NCBI RefSeq assembly: GCF_008370495.1
Contig: NZ_VTUX01000003.1
Coordinates: 186,001 to 250,000 of the forward strand
Source of the DNA: Pseudohalioglobus sediminis
Lineage (GTDB): Bacteria > Pseudomonadota > Gammaproteobacteria > Pseudomonadales > Halieaceae
Length of the DNA: 64,000 nucleotides
Reading direction: 5' to 3'
Part shown: piece after piece, positions 40,605 through 49,084 of the stretch
How positions within the stretch are numbered: the stretch's first letter is position 1
How the letters are laid out: the number at the start of each line of letters is the position of its first letter
The notes under the pieces: model-generated
What the model saw: only the letters and a program-made list of their open reading frames with translations
Told to the model about the DNA's origin: nothing
Databases searched by the model: none
Translations under genes and position numbers: made by a program

Positions 40605-41471
40605 ATGCGAGACCTGAACTACCAACTGAAACTCTTGTGCAAACACAGCCATGAAGGCAGCTTCGAAACCCGCGTAGGCCGTGAGCGCCAGTTGAGCGCA
40701 ATCGCCAACCAGTTGCACGAGCTGGGCTTCCGGCAATTGAAGGCCTCCTCCCTCAAACAAAAGCATGTCCAGGCCCTGGTGGACGAGTGGCTGAAACAGA
40801 ACCTTTCACCCGGCACCATCAAGAACCGGATGAGCTGTTTACGCTGGTGGGCCGAGAAGGTTAACAAGCGGGCCGTGGTTGCCAGCTCCAACGACTTTTA
40901 TGGCATACCGGACCGGCAGTTCGTATCCGGCACCAGCAAGGCCAAGGACCTGAAAAGGGACCAACTCGCCCTGGTGAAAGATGAATATGTGAGGATGAGC
41001 CTGCGCCTGCAACAGGCCTTCGGGCTTCGACGGGAGGAAGCCCTGAAGATCCAGCCCCGCTGGGCAGACCGGGGTGATCACCTGCACCTCAAGGCCAGTT
41101 GGACCAAGGGCGGACGGGAACGCACCGTCCCCATCCGCACCCTGGAACAACGCGCCCTGCTGGAACAGGCCAAGCGGCTGGCCGGTTTCGGCTCGCTGAT
41201 CCCCCGGGGCCGGCAATACATCGAGCAGCTCAGGATCTACGAACGCCACACCGCCAACGCCGGCTTATCCAAAATGCACGGCCTGCGCCATGCCTATGCC
41301 CAGCAGCGGTACCGGGAACTCACAGGTTGGCCCTGCCCCCATGCGGGCGGGCCCGCCAAAGAGCAATTAACCGGGTCACAGCGTCAGGTCGACCAGCAGG
41401 CCCGCCTGACCATCAGTGCTGAAATAGGCCATGTCAGAGCCCAGATAACTGCTGTGTACATAGGCAGATAG
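40605..41471 (+). CDS. Tyrosine-type site-specific recombinase (phage integrase with N-terminal SAM-like domain)
   Basis: 288 residues. The N-terminal core-binding domain (residues 1-95) includes SAIANQLHELGFRQLKASSLKQKHVQALVDEW. The catalytic domain has Arg in FGLRREEALKI, H-x2-R in MHGLRHAYAQQRY and the C-terminal AEIGHVRAQITAVYIGR with His, Arg and the Tyr nucleophile. It belongs to the group with paired Phage_int_SAM/Integrase_1-type domains common on genomic islands. Its own attachment site is unknown; it may act with, or be a relic beside, the second integrase. Confidence 0.87.
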   Translation: MRDLNYQLKLLCKHSHEGSFETRVGRERQLSAIANQLHELGFRQLKASSLKQKHVQALVDEWLKQNLSPGTIKNRMSCLRWWAEKVNKRAVVASSNDFYGIPDRQFVSGTSKAKDLKRDQLALVKDEYVRMSLRLQQAFGLRREEALKIQPRWADRGDHLHLKASWTKGGRERTVPIRTLEQRALLEQAKRLAGFGSLIPRGRQYIEQLRIYERHTANAGLSKMHGLRHAYAQQRYRELTGWPCPHAGGPAKEQLTGSQRQVDQQARLTISAEIGHVRAQITAVYIGR

Positions 41472-41474
41472 GGC

Positions 41475-41834
41475 ATGCAGATCCAACCCCGCCTGATCCG
41501 ACTCCGCGATGCCCCGGCCTACCTCGGGATCAACAAGAATACTTTTAATCGCGTGGTGCGCCCTGCCCTGTCTGAGGTTTCCCTGGGACAACAAACCATT
41601 CTCTTCGACAGACTTGAAATCGACGCCTGGGCGGAGGACTATATCCAACGCAACGGGCGTCGTCCTTTAGGCTCAATTCTGGAGGACGATTTATGTCAAA
41701 GCGCAACAAAATGCCGGGGCTCCGCCTCAAAAACGGGATCTGGCATATCGAAAAACGCTCGCAGTACGCCCCCGGCGGCTGGCTCCGCGAAAGCACAGGA
41801 GTATCTGGCCGCACTGAGGCAGAGCAAAAACTGA
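41475..41834 (+). CDS. Excisionase/AlpA-like DNA-binding protein
   Basis: 119 residues, 3 bp after the first recombinase. Residues 5-65 (RLIRLRDAPAYLGINKNTFNRVVRPALSEVSLG...FDRLEIDAWAEDYIQRN) form an AlpA/Xis-like winged HTH of the kind found directly before integrases. It is likely a recombination directionality factor. Its last 47 codons overlap the start of the next integrase in another frame by 142 bp; this tail is Ser/Ala/Lys-rich and probably disordered. Confidence 0.75.
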   Translation: MQIQPRLIRLRDAPAYLGINKNTFNRVVRPALSEVSLGQQTILFDRLEIDAWAEDYIQRNGRRPLGSILEDDLCQSATKCRGSASKTGSGISKNARSTPPAAGSAKAQEYLAALRQSKN

Positions 41835-42856
41835 TCCGTCGACTGGCGGAGATTCAAGAGGAGGCAAAGCAACAAGCCGCAGCGGTTTATACCTTCGAGG
41901 CAGCGGCACTGCGATACCTCGAAGATATTGCACAGTCGTCATCGGCAGAAACGATAGCGATACATCTGGACCAGTTGTTCGTGTATATCGGCGCACTGCC
42001 CCTGGAGCAGGTCCACGACGGCACTTTAAAGCCATTCGTGGATGAGCGGCTCCGTCTGGGGAAGGCCCCGAAATCCATTAACAATGCGATTGGTACAGCC
42101 AGTGCAGTTCTCAATCGCGCGGCGCGGGTATGGCGAAATGAGCAAGGGCTGCCGTGGCTAAAACAGGCACCGCCCAAACTCAGTCGGCTATCGCTCAAGG
42201 GGTGCCAGAAAAGACCGTACCCCTTGTCGTGGGAAGAACAGGACAGGCTTTTTTCAAGGCTCCCCCGCCACCTGGCGGATGCCGCGATGTTTGCGGTCAA
42301 TACGGGATGCCGGGAACAAGAGGTCTGCCAGCTGCGCTGGGCATGGGAGGTAAAACTGGATGATCTATCCACTTTCGCCTTTGTCCTGCCCGAGTCGATC
42401 ACCAAGACCAGTACCGAGCGGGTGGTGGTGCTCAACACGGTCGCGAAGGCAGTAGTCGATTCACGGCGGGGGATCCACGAGGACTTCGTGTTTACCTATC
42501 GGGGCAACCCGGTCGGGAAGTTACGGACCAGCGCGTGGATCAGGGCCTGGACGAAGGCCGGGTTACCGACGGACAGCACCATACTCAAAGGCGTTCACAA
42601 TTTGCGCCATACGTTCGGCCGAAGGCTGCGAGGCGCGGCGGTTCCACTGGAAACACGCAAGGCGCTGCTGGGGCATGCCAGTGGTGATATCACCACCCAC
42701 TACTCGGCAGCCGAACTCGGCGAACTGCTGGATGCCGCGGAGAAGGTGACCGATCGTGGGCGCGCGCAATCGCCCACCCTGACAGTGATAAAGCGGCAGA
42801 AGGAGGAAAGTGTCGGAAAACTGCCGGAAATGCGCGGGAAGGTTAGTGGCTGCTAA
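41693..42856 (+). CDS. int: Tyrosine recombinase/integrase of the tRNA-Arg island
   Basis: 387 residues. An Arm-binding N-terminus (residues 1-55), a core-binding domain (60-150) and a catalytic domain follow: Arg in NTGCREQEVCQLRW, H-x2-R in VHNLRHTFGRRL, His in ALLGHASGDITTHY with the Tyr nucleophile. It ends 20 bp before the tRNA-Arg 3' end (attR), the usual arrangement for an integrase acting on the adjacent tRNA site. Confidence 0.93.
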   Translation: MSKRNKMPGLRLKNGIWHIEKRSQYAPGGWLRESTGVSGRTEAEQKLIRRLAEIQEEAKQQAAAVYTFEAAALRYLEDIAQSSSAETIAIHLDQLFVYIGALPLEQVHDGTLKPFVDERLRLGKAPKSINNAIGTASAVLNRAARVWRNEQGLPWLKQAPPKLSRLSLKGCQKRPYPLSWEEQDRLFSRLPRHLADAAMFAVNTGCREQEVCQLRWAWEVKLDDLSTFAFVLPESITKTSTERVVVLNTVAKAVVDSRRGIHEDFVFTYRGNPVGKLRTSAWIRAWTKAGLPTDSTILKGVHNLRHTFGRRLRGAAVPLETRKALLGHASGDITTHYSAAELGELLDAAEKVTDRGRAQSPTLTVIKRQKEESVGKLPEMRGKVSGC

Positions 42857-42876
42857 GCTGCAGACCCTTACGGAAT

Positions 42877-42953
42877 TGGCGCGCCTGGCACGATTCGAAC
42901 GTGCGACCGCCTGGTTCGTAGCCAGGTACTCTATCCAGCTGAGCTACAGGCGC
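42877..42953 (-). tRNA. tRNA-Arg (anticodon ACG)
   Basis: 77 nt including encoded CCA. Acceptor stem GCGCCTG/CAGGCGC, discriminator G, D arm with AGCTCAGCTGGATAGAGT, anticodon stem CCTGG/CCAGG with loop CTACGAA (ACG), T arm GCACG-TTCGAAT-CGTGC. Its 3' 46 nt (42877-42922) are duplicated at 31485-31530, so the functional 3' end now comes from the island side or is shared with it. Confidence 0.97.
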
Positions 42954-42966
42954 GTTGAGGGGGCGT

Positions 42967-42995
42967 ACTATAGGGACCAATCCATTTTTCGTCAA
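42967..42995 (-). promoter_or_regulatory. Promoter of tRNA-Arg
   Basis: On the minus strand, TTGACG (42990-42995) and TATAGT (42967-42972) are spaced by 17 bp, about 14 bp before the tRNA 5' end. A GC-rich discriminator follows, as expected for a stringently controlled stable-RNA promoter. Confidence 0.85.
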
Positions 42996-43077
42996 GGGTT
43001 GGCCAGGGAAAATATAGCCTGCCAATACTCGCGCTTGGCCCCATACAGGGAGGGGGTATCAGGCAACTGCACAGTGC

Positions 43078-44361
43078 CTAGATGATCAGGCCCAGGTCAT
43101 CCCTCGCTGCCCGGGCCAGTATTTCACGATAATCCGGGTGGGCGATGGCGATGAGGTCGCGGGCGCGCTCTGCCAGGGAGCGGCCACGCAGCTCGGCGAT
43201 GCCGAATTCCGTGACCACATAGTCCACCAGGGCGCGGGTGGTCACCACACCGGCACCGCGCTCCAGCGCCGGCACCAGGCGGCTCAGGCTGCCCTGCTTG
43301 GCGGTGCTGGGCAGCGCGATAATCGATTTGCCGTGCTCTGAGAAGGTCGCACCCAGCACGAAATCGACCTGCCCCCCTACGCCGGAATAGATTTTGTGGC
43401 CCATGGAGTCGGCGCAGACCTGGCCGGTGAGGTCGATCTGTATGGCGCTGTTGATGGATGTCACCTGCGGATTCTTGGCAATTACCACGGGGTTGTTGAC
43501 GAACTCGATATCAAGGAAAGTCACTTCCGGGTTGTCATCCACAAAGCGATACAGGCGCTCACTGCCCATCGCAAAGCCGGTGACAGTGCGGCCACGGGCG
43601 ACCTTCTTGTTTTCATTGGTTATCACGCCAGTTTCGATCAGGTCCAGCACACCATCAGAAAACATCTCGGTATGTACGCCGAGATTGCGACGGTCGCCCA
43701 TGAAAGACAGGGCGGCATCGGGGATGGCCCCGATTCCCATCTGCAGGCAGTCGCCGTCGCGAATGTGACTGGCCACGATTTCACCAATACGCTGTTCCAC
43801 CTCGGATATCTGCTTGTGCTCCAGCGTAATCAGCGGCGCTTCTTCGACATAGGCATAGTCGATATCGCGGATATTGATAAAACTGTCACCGTGGGTGCGC
43901 GGCATATTGGGATTCATGTGCGCAATGATGCGCCCGGCAACATCGCAGGCCGCTGCCGTGGCCTCAACAGAAACCCCCAGTGAACAGTTACCGTGCTGGT
44001 CGGGCGTCGACACCTGCACCAGGGCGGTGTCCACCCGCTGGTGGCCCTTGCGAAATTCCTTGGGAATCTCGGACAGGAACATGGGCACATAGTCCGCCCG
44101 GCCCTCATTGATCAGGTGCCGCGTGGCCTTGCCGGCAAAGAAACACCGGTTGCGCAGATGCCCTTCCAGTTCCGGGTCGGCAATGGCTTCAGCGTGCTCG
44201 AGATGCAGCTGCATCATGGTCACATCGCTGATGGTGCGTGCATGCTGTGCCAGCGCCTCCAGCAGAATGGTCGGCGTGGCCGCCATGGAGTGGCACCAGA
44301 CGTACTCCCCGGACTGGATCGCGCTAACCGCTTGCAGCGCGGTTTCAGTAAATTCAGCCAC
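43078..44361 (-). CDS. Acetyl-CoA hydrolase/transferase family CoA-transferase (4-hydroxybutyrate CoA-transferase-like)
   Basis: 427 residues from a GTG start with GAGGGAG upstream. The N-terminal domain begins the AL QAVSAIQSGEYVWCHSMAATPTILLEAL pattern. The C-terminal domain contains GIGAIPDAALSFMGDRRNLGVHTEMFSDGV, where the Glu of HTEM is the catalytic carboxylate, and YSGVGGQVDFVLGA. Transfers CoA between acetyl-CoA and a short acid such as 4-hydroxybutyrate or acetate/succinate. The distant succinate-semialdehyde dehydrogenase gene would suit a 4-hydroxybutyrate route, but linkage is loose. Confidence 0.9.
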   Translation of the reverse strand: MAEFTETALQAVSAIQSGEYVWCHSMAATPTILLEALAQHARTISDVTMMQLHLEHAEAIADPELEGHLRNRCFFAGKATRHLINEGRADYVPMFLSEIPKEFRKGHQRVDTALVQVSTPDQHGNCSLGVSVEATAAACDVAGRIIAHMNPNMPRTHGDSFINIRDIDYAYVEEAPLITLEHKQISEVEQRIGEIVASHIRDGDCLQMGIGAIPDAALSFMGDRRNLGVHTEMFSDGVLDLIETGVITNENKKVARGRTVTGFAMGSERLYRFVDDNPEVTFLDIEFVNNPVVIAKNPQVTSINSAIQIDLTGQVCADSMGHKIYSGVGGQVDFVLGATFSEHGKSIIALPSTAKQGSLSRLVPALERGAGVVTTRALVDYVVTEFGIAELRGRSLAERARDLIAIAHPDYREILARAARDDLGLII

Positions 44362-44465
44362 TTCGGCTCCCTCGCATCAGGCATACCAGAATGTATGCGG
44401 CGAGCATGACGGCCCCGTAACAGGGAATCACAAGGGGTTTATGCCGATCGATCAGCGCAGCCGCC

Positions 44466-44888
44466 CTACTCCTCGCGGACATAGCCGGGGCGGGAATTCA
44501 GGTAGAGCCTGATAGGCCAGTTGCCCTCGCCCAGGTGAATGACCAGGCCGTAATTGTCAGCATCGTAGTCGTCCAGCCACTGGAAGCGCACCGGTAGGGG
44601 TGCCGGCGGTTCGGGCTGTTGCGGCCCGCGCGCACGCACCACAACCTCTTCTATGGTGTCGGGATCGTCGATGGATTCTTTCGGCACCGCCAGTGTCACC
44701 GTGCGCGTACCGTCATCCTCGTTGACCTGGATATCGCGCAATTCCAGGCCCAGGGTCGCGCCCTTATGGCCCTTCACCAGTTCGATCCAGTCAGACTCCA
44801 GCGAGGTGCCCTCCTGCGCAAGGCCGGACACCGGCGCGAGTGCCGCGACGGCAACAAGTGTTCGGATTGTGTGTCTCATCATTTTCAT
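44466..44888 (-). CDS. Hypothetical exported protein
   Basis: 140 residues from the ATG at 44888 (GAGGTACC upstream). Signal peptide to about residue 24 (SGLAQ). The mature part is acidic, with a Pro-rich linker (GPQQPEPPAPLPVRF) and a C-terminal strand-rich segment. No family recognised. It stands between the CoA-transferase and a small helical protein, all leftward. Confidence 0.6.
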   Translation of the reverse strand: MKMMRHTIRTLVAVAALAPVSGLAQEGTSLESDWIELVKGHKGATLGLELRDIQVNEDDGTRTVTLAVPKESIDDPDTIEEVVVRARGPQQPEPPAPLPVRFQWLDDYDADNYGLVIHLGEGNWPIRLYLNSRPGYVREE

Positions 44889-44925
44889 CAAGGTACCTCA
44901 CGCCGATACTGCGGCGGCTTGGATT

Positions 44926-45300
44926 TCAGGATTCGTGCTCGATAATCACCCCGTTTTGGTCACGGGCGATTTCACGGCTGGCGTGGGATGACAACCACAG
45001 CGCGCGCAGCAAATTCACCGCCGCCATGCTCAGGTGCTGCTCGGCAGCCTGCAAGGCCAGTGACGCCGCCTGCGCCTTCTGTTCACCGCTGAGATGCCCG
45101 GCCTTGTACTGCATCTCCGCATCGACACCGGCAATAACCGCCTGAATTTCGCGCGCGGCTTCATCCGAGGCCTGTCGCAGCTCTTCGGTGAAGCGCTGAA
45201 ACTCCGCGGGGCTCATGCTTATTGCACGCGCGCTGCGCCAGGTAAGGCGAGCGGGCATGGTGGCCAGGTCAAATCCCAGCGCCAGCATCTTACTGATCAT
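44926..45300 (-). CDS. Hypothetical helical (phasin-like) protein
   Basis: 124 residues with GGAAGAG upstream of the ATG. It is mostly amphipathic helix (SPAEFQRFTEELRQASDEAAREIQAVIAGVDAEMQYKAGHLSGEQKAQAASLALQAAEQHL) with an N-terminal hydrophobic patch. The pattern recalls phasins or other granule/membrane surface proteins, without a firm match. Confidence 0.5.
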   Translation of the reverse strand: MISKMLALGFDLATMPARLTWRSARAISMSPAEFQRFTEELRQASDEAAREIQAVIAGVDAEMQYKAGHLSGEQKAQAASLALQAAEQHLSMAAVNLLRALWLSSHASREIARDQNGVIIEHES

Positions 45301-45378
45301 CAGCTCTATCTCTTCCGGTGTGTACTACGATTATAAGCCCAGGCGGGGCACGTTCCCAGCTGCGAAGACGCCGGCTGC

Positions 45379-45798
45379 CTAATTTGCCGGCGGCTCGAAA
45401 GGCGGCCGCCCACTGCGCCGCCTAAACCAGTTGAGCGCCCGCATAACGCCTTCCCGTGACACCACTGCCCGCTCCAGCCGGTATTTGCCCGGAAAGTTCA
45501 TCAGCAGCAGACCCGCCAGCAAGGTCACCAGCCCCTGTCCGGGCGTGACTAACATGAGCAGGCCGAGCACGACCAGCCCCGCACCCAGCAGATTCTTGAA
45601 CACCGTCAACAGCCAGCTGCCGGCACTACCGCCGCGTTCTCGCAGGGAATGACGCCGCGGTTCACTGAAGTAGTTAGCGGGCAGGCGTGACAGAATCAGC
45701 GGCACCAGTACGATGATGGCGAGCAAGGTGCCCACCGACAACAGTGTGCCCCAGAGCACCAACTCCGGCAGGTGTTGCTGTAACCACGGCGGCAACAT
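45379..45798 (-). CDS. PGPGW-family transmembrane protein
   Basis: 139 residues with three hydrophobic segments (about 12-38, 65-90, 85-105). The motif LVTPGQGLVTLLAGLLLMNFPGKYRLER is the PGPGW-type membrane hairpin (here TPGQG). Start overlaps the upstream ATP-grasp gene stop by 1 bp, so it belongs to the same operon as the ligase, transglutaminase-like and protease genes. Confidence 0.8.
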   Translation of the reverse strand: MLPPWLQQHLPELVLWGTLLSVGTLLAIIVLVPLILSRLPANYFSEPRRHSLRERGGSAGSWLLTVFKNLLGAGLVVLGLLMLVTPGQGLVTLLAGLLLMNFPGKYRLERAVVSREGVMRALNWFRRRSGRPPFEPPAN

Positions 45799-46745
45799 CA
45801 GCCGGCAAAATATTTTCTGGCAAGGGCAATGCGTGTGTCGTGATCGTCGGTTTGCTCGGCTATCTGCGCGGCAACCACCAGCCGGTGGCGCAAGCCCGCC
45901 TGGTTGGCCACCTGTATGGCCAGCCCGGGCCGGGCATTGAGCTCCAGCAACATCGGCCCGCGGTGTTTGTCCAGCACCACGTCCGCGCCCAGGTATTGCA
46001 AACCCGTCATCTCTACGCAGCGCGCCGCCAGGTCCAGAACCTGCCCCCAGTGTGGAATCACCAGGCTGGCGAACTCTGCCCCGGTGTCCGGGTGCCTCTC
46101 CACCAACTGGCCGTGCTGGACCGCGCGCACCGCGCGGCCGGAGCCGATATCCAGGCCCACACCAACGGCGCCCTGGTGCAGGTTAGCCTTACCGTCTGAA
46201 TCGTGCGTGGCGCAGCGCATCATGGCCATCACCGGCACGCCGCGAAACGCGATCACGCGCAGGTCGGGCACGCCTTCGTAGCTGTACTCCGCCAGTTCGG
46301 GGTCGAAGTCGATCAAGGCCTCAATCATGGCCACGTCGTTGCGTCCACCGAGACTGTGCAGGCCCGCGAGCACGTTGGACACGTGGCGCCTGACCTCGTC
46401 GGCTTCGATCTCCTGGCCGCTGGACTTGATATAGCGATCGCCGTGGCGGCCCACGACCACCAGTATGCCCTTGCCACCGCTGCCCTGTGCCGGCTTGATC
46501 ACAAAACCATCAAGGCCTTCAAGCATGGTGGTGACCTTGCGTACCTGGTGCTGGTACTGCACCACGCCGTGCAGGGCCGGTACCGCGATACCGAGATCAC
46601 CCGCCGCCTGTTTGGTCTTCAGTTTGTTGTCAACCAGTGGGTAATTGCGCCGGGGATTGTAACGCCCGATATAGCCTACGTTGCGTTCATTCATACCCAT
46701 GATGCCGCGCCGGCGCAGTGCGGCGGGTGAGGCCAGCGATATCAT
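45798..46745 (-). CDS. Alpha-L-glutamate ligase-like (RimK-type ATP-grasp) protein
   Basis: 315 residues. ATP-grasp features: NKLKTKQAAGDLGIAVP, FVIKPAQGSGGKGILVV (ATP-binding Lys and Gly loop, about 82-98), DLRVIAFRGVPVMAMMR and the metal-binding end LLELNARPGLAIQVAN. Such ligases form amide bonds between carboxylates and amines. ATGA overlap with the upstream inactive-transglutaminase gene shows tight coupling. The set is a known conserved neighbourhood, but its product is not established. Confidence 0.88.
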   Translation of the reverse strand: MISLASPAALRRRGIMGMNERNVGYIGRYNPRRNYPLVDNKLKTKQAAGDLGIAVPALHGVVQYQHQVRKVTTMLEGLDGFVIKPAQGSGGKGILVVVGRHGDRYIKSSGQEIEADEVRRHVSNVLAGLHSLGGRNDVAMIEALIDFDPELAEYSYEGVPDLRVIAFRGVPVMAMMRCATHDSDGKANLHQGAVGVGLDIGSGRAVRAVQHGQLVERHPDTGAEFASLVIPHWGQVLDLAARCVEMTGLQYLGADVVLDKHRGPMLLELNARPGLAIQVANQAGLRHRLVVAAQIAEQTDDHDTRIALARKYFAG

Positions 46746-48265
46746 CCGGCGTCACCCATGTTGCGGAATCGGTACAGTTCACTCAGCCGATAGCCGGTGT
46801 ACTTGCCCAGCAGCAGGATAATGCCCAGCAGGCTGAGTGTGAGCTCCGGGAAATTGAAGGTCAGGTGGGAGACCAGTTTGCTCGACATCGCCGCATAGGC
46901 CAATACCGCCACCAGCAGGCTGCCTCCACCCTGCACCAGCACCTCGTGGGGCCCCTCTTCTTCCCACAGGATCGACATGCGCTCGATGGTCCAGGCCAGG
47001 ATGATCGTGGGGAAGTAGGTCACCGTAAGCACCTGGTCCAGCCCCATGCGATAGCTGAGTATCGCCAGGGCCGCCATCAGGAAGATAACCACAATGACCA
47101 CCGCTGATATCCGCGACACCAGCAGCAGGTTCATATGACTGAGCCAGGAGCGGATCACCAGGCCGGCGCTGACCAACCCCAGGAAAATCGCCAGACCCAG
47201 CCACAGGGAGGTCTGCATGAAGGCCAGGGCGATCAGGATCGGCATAAATGTGCCAGAGGTGCTTATTCCCACCAACAGGCGCATGATCACAACCACCAGC
47301 GCGGCCACCGGTATCAGCAGCAGCCCCTTGAACACCCCCTGCTGTTCCACCGGCAGTGAGTAGATCGAAAAGTCCAGCAGGGCAATTTCCTCGGCCCGGT
47401 CACCCATCACCGCCACGGTGCGCGCCGGCAGGCTGTTACTGACCAGTGCGAACTCCAGGCGGGAGTCGCGCGCGCCGACCACACTGAGGATTTCCTTGCC
47501 CCGGCGCTGCCACACGAAGAAACCCTCTGGCAGCCCGGGCTGGGCAGTCTCCGGGTCGAATACCACCCAGTCCTTGCCGTTGTGGATTTCTATCAATGCC
47601 GACAGCGTCTGCCGGCGGCGCCCATCCTCGAGGCGAATACCGCGAATTTCATTGGCCGGAATACCCGCCCGACCCAGAACAGCCAGGATCACCCGGTGGC
47701 GTTCTTCCTCCCAGGTGCTGAGCAGAAACTGCGCGTCGGGGTCACTGGCGCCAGGTAGCAGTGACTGGATCAGCAGGGCGGTAAAGCGCTCAGGGCCGGA
47801 AGACTTTGCCGAGATAACCTCGACCAGGCGATCTGTGGCCGCCAGTTGATCGGTCTCCAGCATGGGTTCAACCGGCGGACGGGGCGCCCGCTCCGGCAGC
47901 CCCTGGTTGCTCAGGCGAGAGGCCTGCGCCTTGTAGTAGAGCGTGGTGGGCTGTTCCAGGGAAGAACGTGACCACACGGCCCAGCGTTTGTCGTCGTGCT
48001 GGCGAATGTCGAAACCAAACCCGGACGAGGCAAAGTGCTCGTCGACGATCTCCCATCCCGCCTGGGAACGCGGCAGTTTGAGCTCCACCTCCACCGGACC
48101 GTCTGCCGGTTTGAAACTTATCTTGCCCTCAATCGTCCAGACATCGCGGTATTCGCCCGGCGCCAGGGGAAAACCCAGCACGAACACCTTGTACAACATC
48201 AATCCCACGCCAATCAGGATCAGCAAGCCGGAAATAATCTCGATGCGCGTGCGGGAAGAAACCAT
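46742..48265 (-). CDS. Inactive transglutaminase fused to seven-helix membrane domain
   Basis: 507 residues from the ATG at 48265 (AGGAGAACC upstream). One N-terminal membrane helix, then a periplasmic region of about 290 residues. Its transglutaminase-like part (RFTALLIQSLLPGASDPDAQFLLSTWEEERHRVILAVLGRAGIPANEIRGI...WVVFDPETAQPGLPEGFFVW) lacks the catalytic Cys. Seven C-terminal helices (about 305-500) follow. The architecture matches proteins that accompany RimK-like ligases and retropepsin-like proteases. It probably binds a peptide in the periplasm and signals or transports. Confidence 0.85.
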   Translation of the reverse strand: MVSSRTRIEIISGLLILIGVGLMLYKVFVLGFPLAPGEYRDVWTIEGKISFKPADGPVEVELKLPRSQAGWEIVDEHFASSGFGFDIRQHDDKRWAVWSRSSLEQPTTLYYKAQASRLSNQGLPERAPRPPVEPMLETDQLAATDRLVEVISAKSSGPERFTALLIQSLLPGASDPDAQFLLSTWEEERHRVILAVLGRAGIPANEIRGIRLEDGRRRQTLSALIEIHNGKDWVVFDPETAQPGLPEGFFVWQRRGKEILSVVGARDSRLEFALVSNSLPARTVAVMGDRAEEIALLDFSIYSLPVEQQGVFKGLLLIPVAALVVVIMRLLVGISTSGTFMPILIALAFMQTSLWLGLAIFLGLVSAGLVIRSWLSHMNLLLVSRISAVVIVVIFLMAALAILSYRMGLDQVLTVTYFPTIILAWTIERMSILWEEEGPHEVLVQGGGSLLVAVLAYAAMSSKLVSHLTFNFPELTLSLLGIILLLGKYTGYRLSELYRFRNMGDAG

Positions 48266-48272
48266 GGTTCTC

Positions 48273-48920
48273 CTAGCGCCCCTGTGTGTAGCGGCGGCTG
48301 ACGTCGACAATCACCGAATCAACGAGGAAGTTGCGCCCAACCAGCAGTGGGTATTCGAAGTCTTCGCGATCGGACAGGTTCACGTCGATACGCGAGCGCG
48401 TACCCGCCAGCGTGACCCACATCCGCACCACGTAGCGTCGCTCGGGTTCTCCAACCAGCTGCTTGATCAACACCCGGCGCCGCAGGCGTAACTCCTGCTG
48501 GATTTTGACGCCCTCCTCGTTCAACAGGTTGAATCGCACGTACCGCTTACCGTCCTTCTCCACCAGTTGTATGTCCTCCGCGTGTATCGACGTGGTCTCG
48601 GCCCCGGTGTCAATACGCGCCTCGAGTAGCAGTGCGGCGGGCTCCACCATCACCCACTCGACCTCACCGACAATGGGCAGGTGCATGTCGCCGGCGGTCG
48701 TGGCCTGGGGCGGTTGCGGCGCCGGCACCTCGACGATTTTTTCGATCACCTGGGGCTCGGGACAGATTGCGGGCTCACATACCGGGCACGGTGGCGGCTC
48801 GGGGCAGGCCGGCGCGGTCGTCACCTGGGTGGATTGACTGTCTGGCGTGGGCTCGACGGACGCACAGCCGGAAACCCCCAGCAGGAGCAGGACAATGGCA
48901 AATAGGCGGGTAAAGGTCAT
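48273..48920 (-). CDS. Retropepsin-like aspartic protease (PF05618-type), lipoprotein
   Basis: 215 residues from the ATG at 48920. Lipobox SGCA near residue 18, a Cys/Pro-rich linker (PACPEPPPCPVCEPAICPEP) and then a single aspartyl-protease domain with DTGAETTSIHA as the active-site triad and PLLVGRNFLVDS as the flap/ILG-like motif. Older annotation calls it an ATP-dependent zinc protease, but the motif is aspartic. It lies 7 bp upstream of the transglutaminase-like gene. It probably cleaves a periplasmic target. Confidence 0.88.
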   Translation of the reverse strand: MTFTRLFAIVLLLLGVSGCASVEPTPDSQSTQVTTAPACPEPPPCPVCEPAICPEPQVIEKIVEVPAPQPPQATTAGDMHLPIVGEVEWVMVEPAALLLEARIDTGAETTSIHAEDIQLVEKDGKRYVRFNLLNEEGVKIQQELRLRRRVLIKQLVGEPERRYVVRMWVTLAGTRSRIDVNLSDREDFEYPLLVGRNFLVDSVIVDVSRRYTQGR

Positions 48921-49084
48921 GTCAGAAGAGTAAAGAATCGTCCTGTTTATGTACATACGCCAACTGGCGGGCAAATTTCACAGCATTATCCGGGTTTCTG
49001 TCGAAATCTCCGGTTTTTGGTAGACGTCACTTGTGCTGCCCCCCTAGTGTAGACGAATACGCGAAACGCAACGGACATATTGTG

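Larger units (their letters stand above)
31485..42922. mobile_element. tRNA-Arg-integrated genomic island, 11.4 kb
   Basis: Bounded by 46-bp direct repeats of the tRNA 3' part. It carries two tyrosine recombinases and an excisionase-like gene at the tRNA end, and ParD with truncated ParE at the other end. The MarR/P450 and RND/thioesterase cargo lies between. Central cargo is visibly AT-richer than the flanking backbone. No conjugation or replication gene is seen, so mobility would depend on helpers. Confidence 0.85.
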
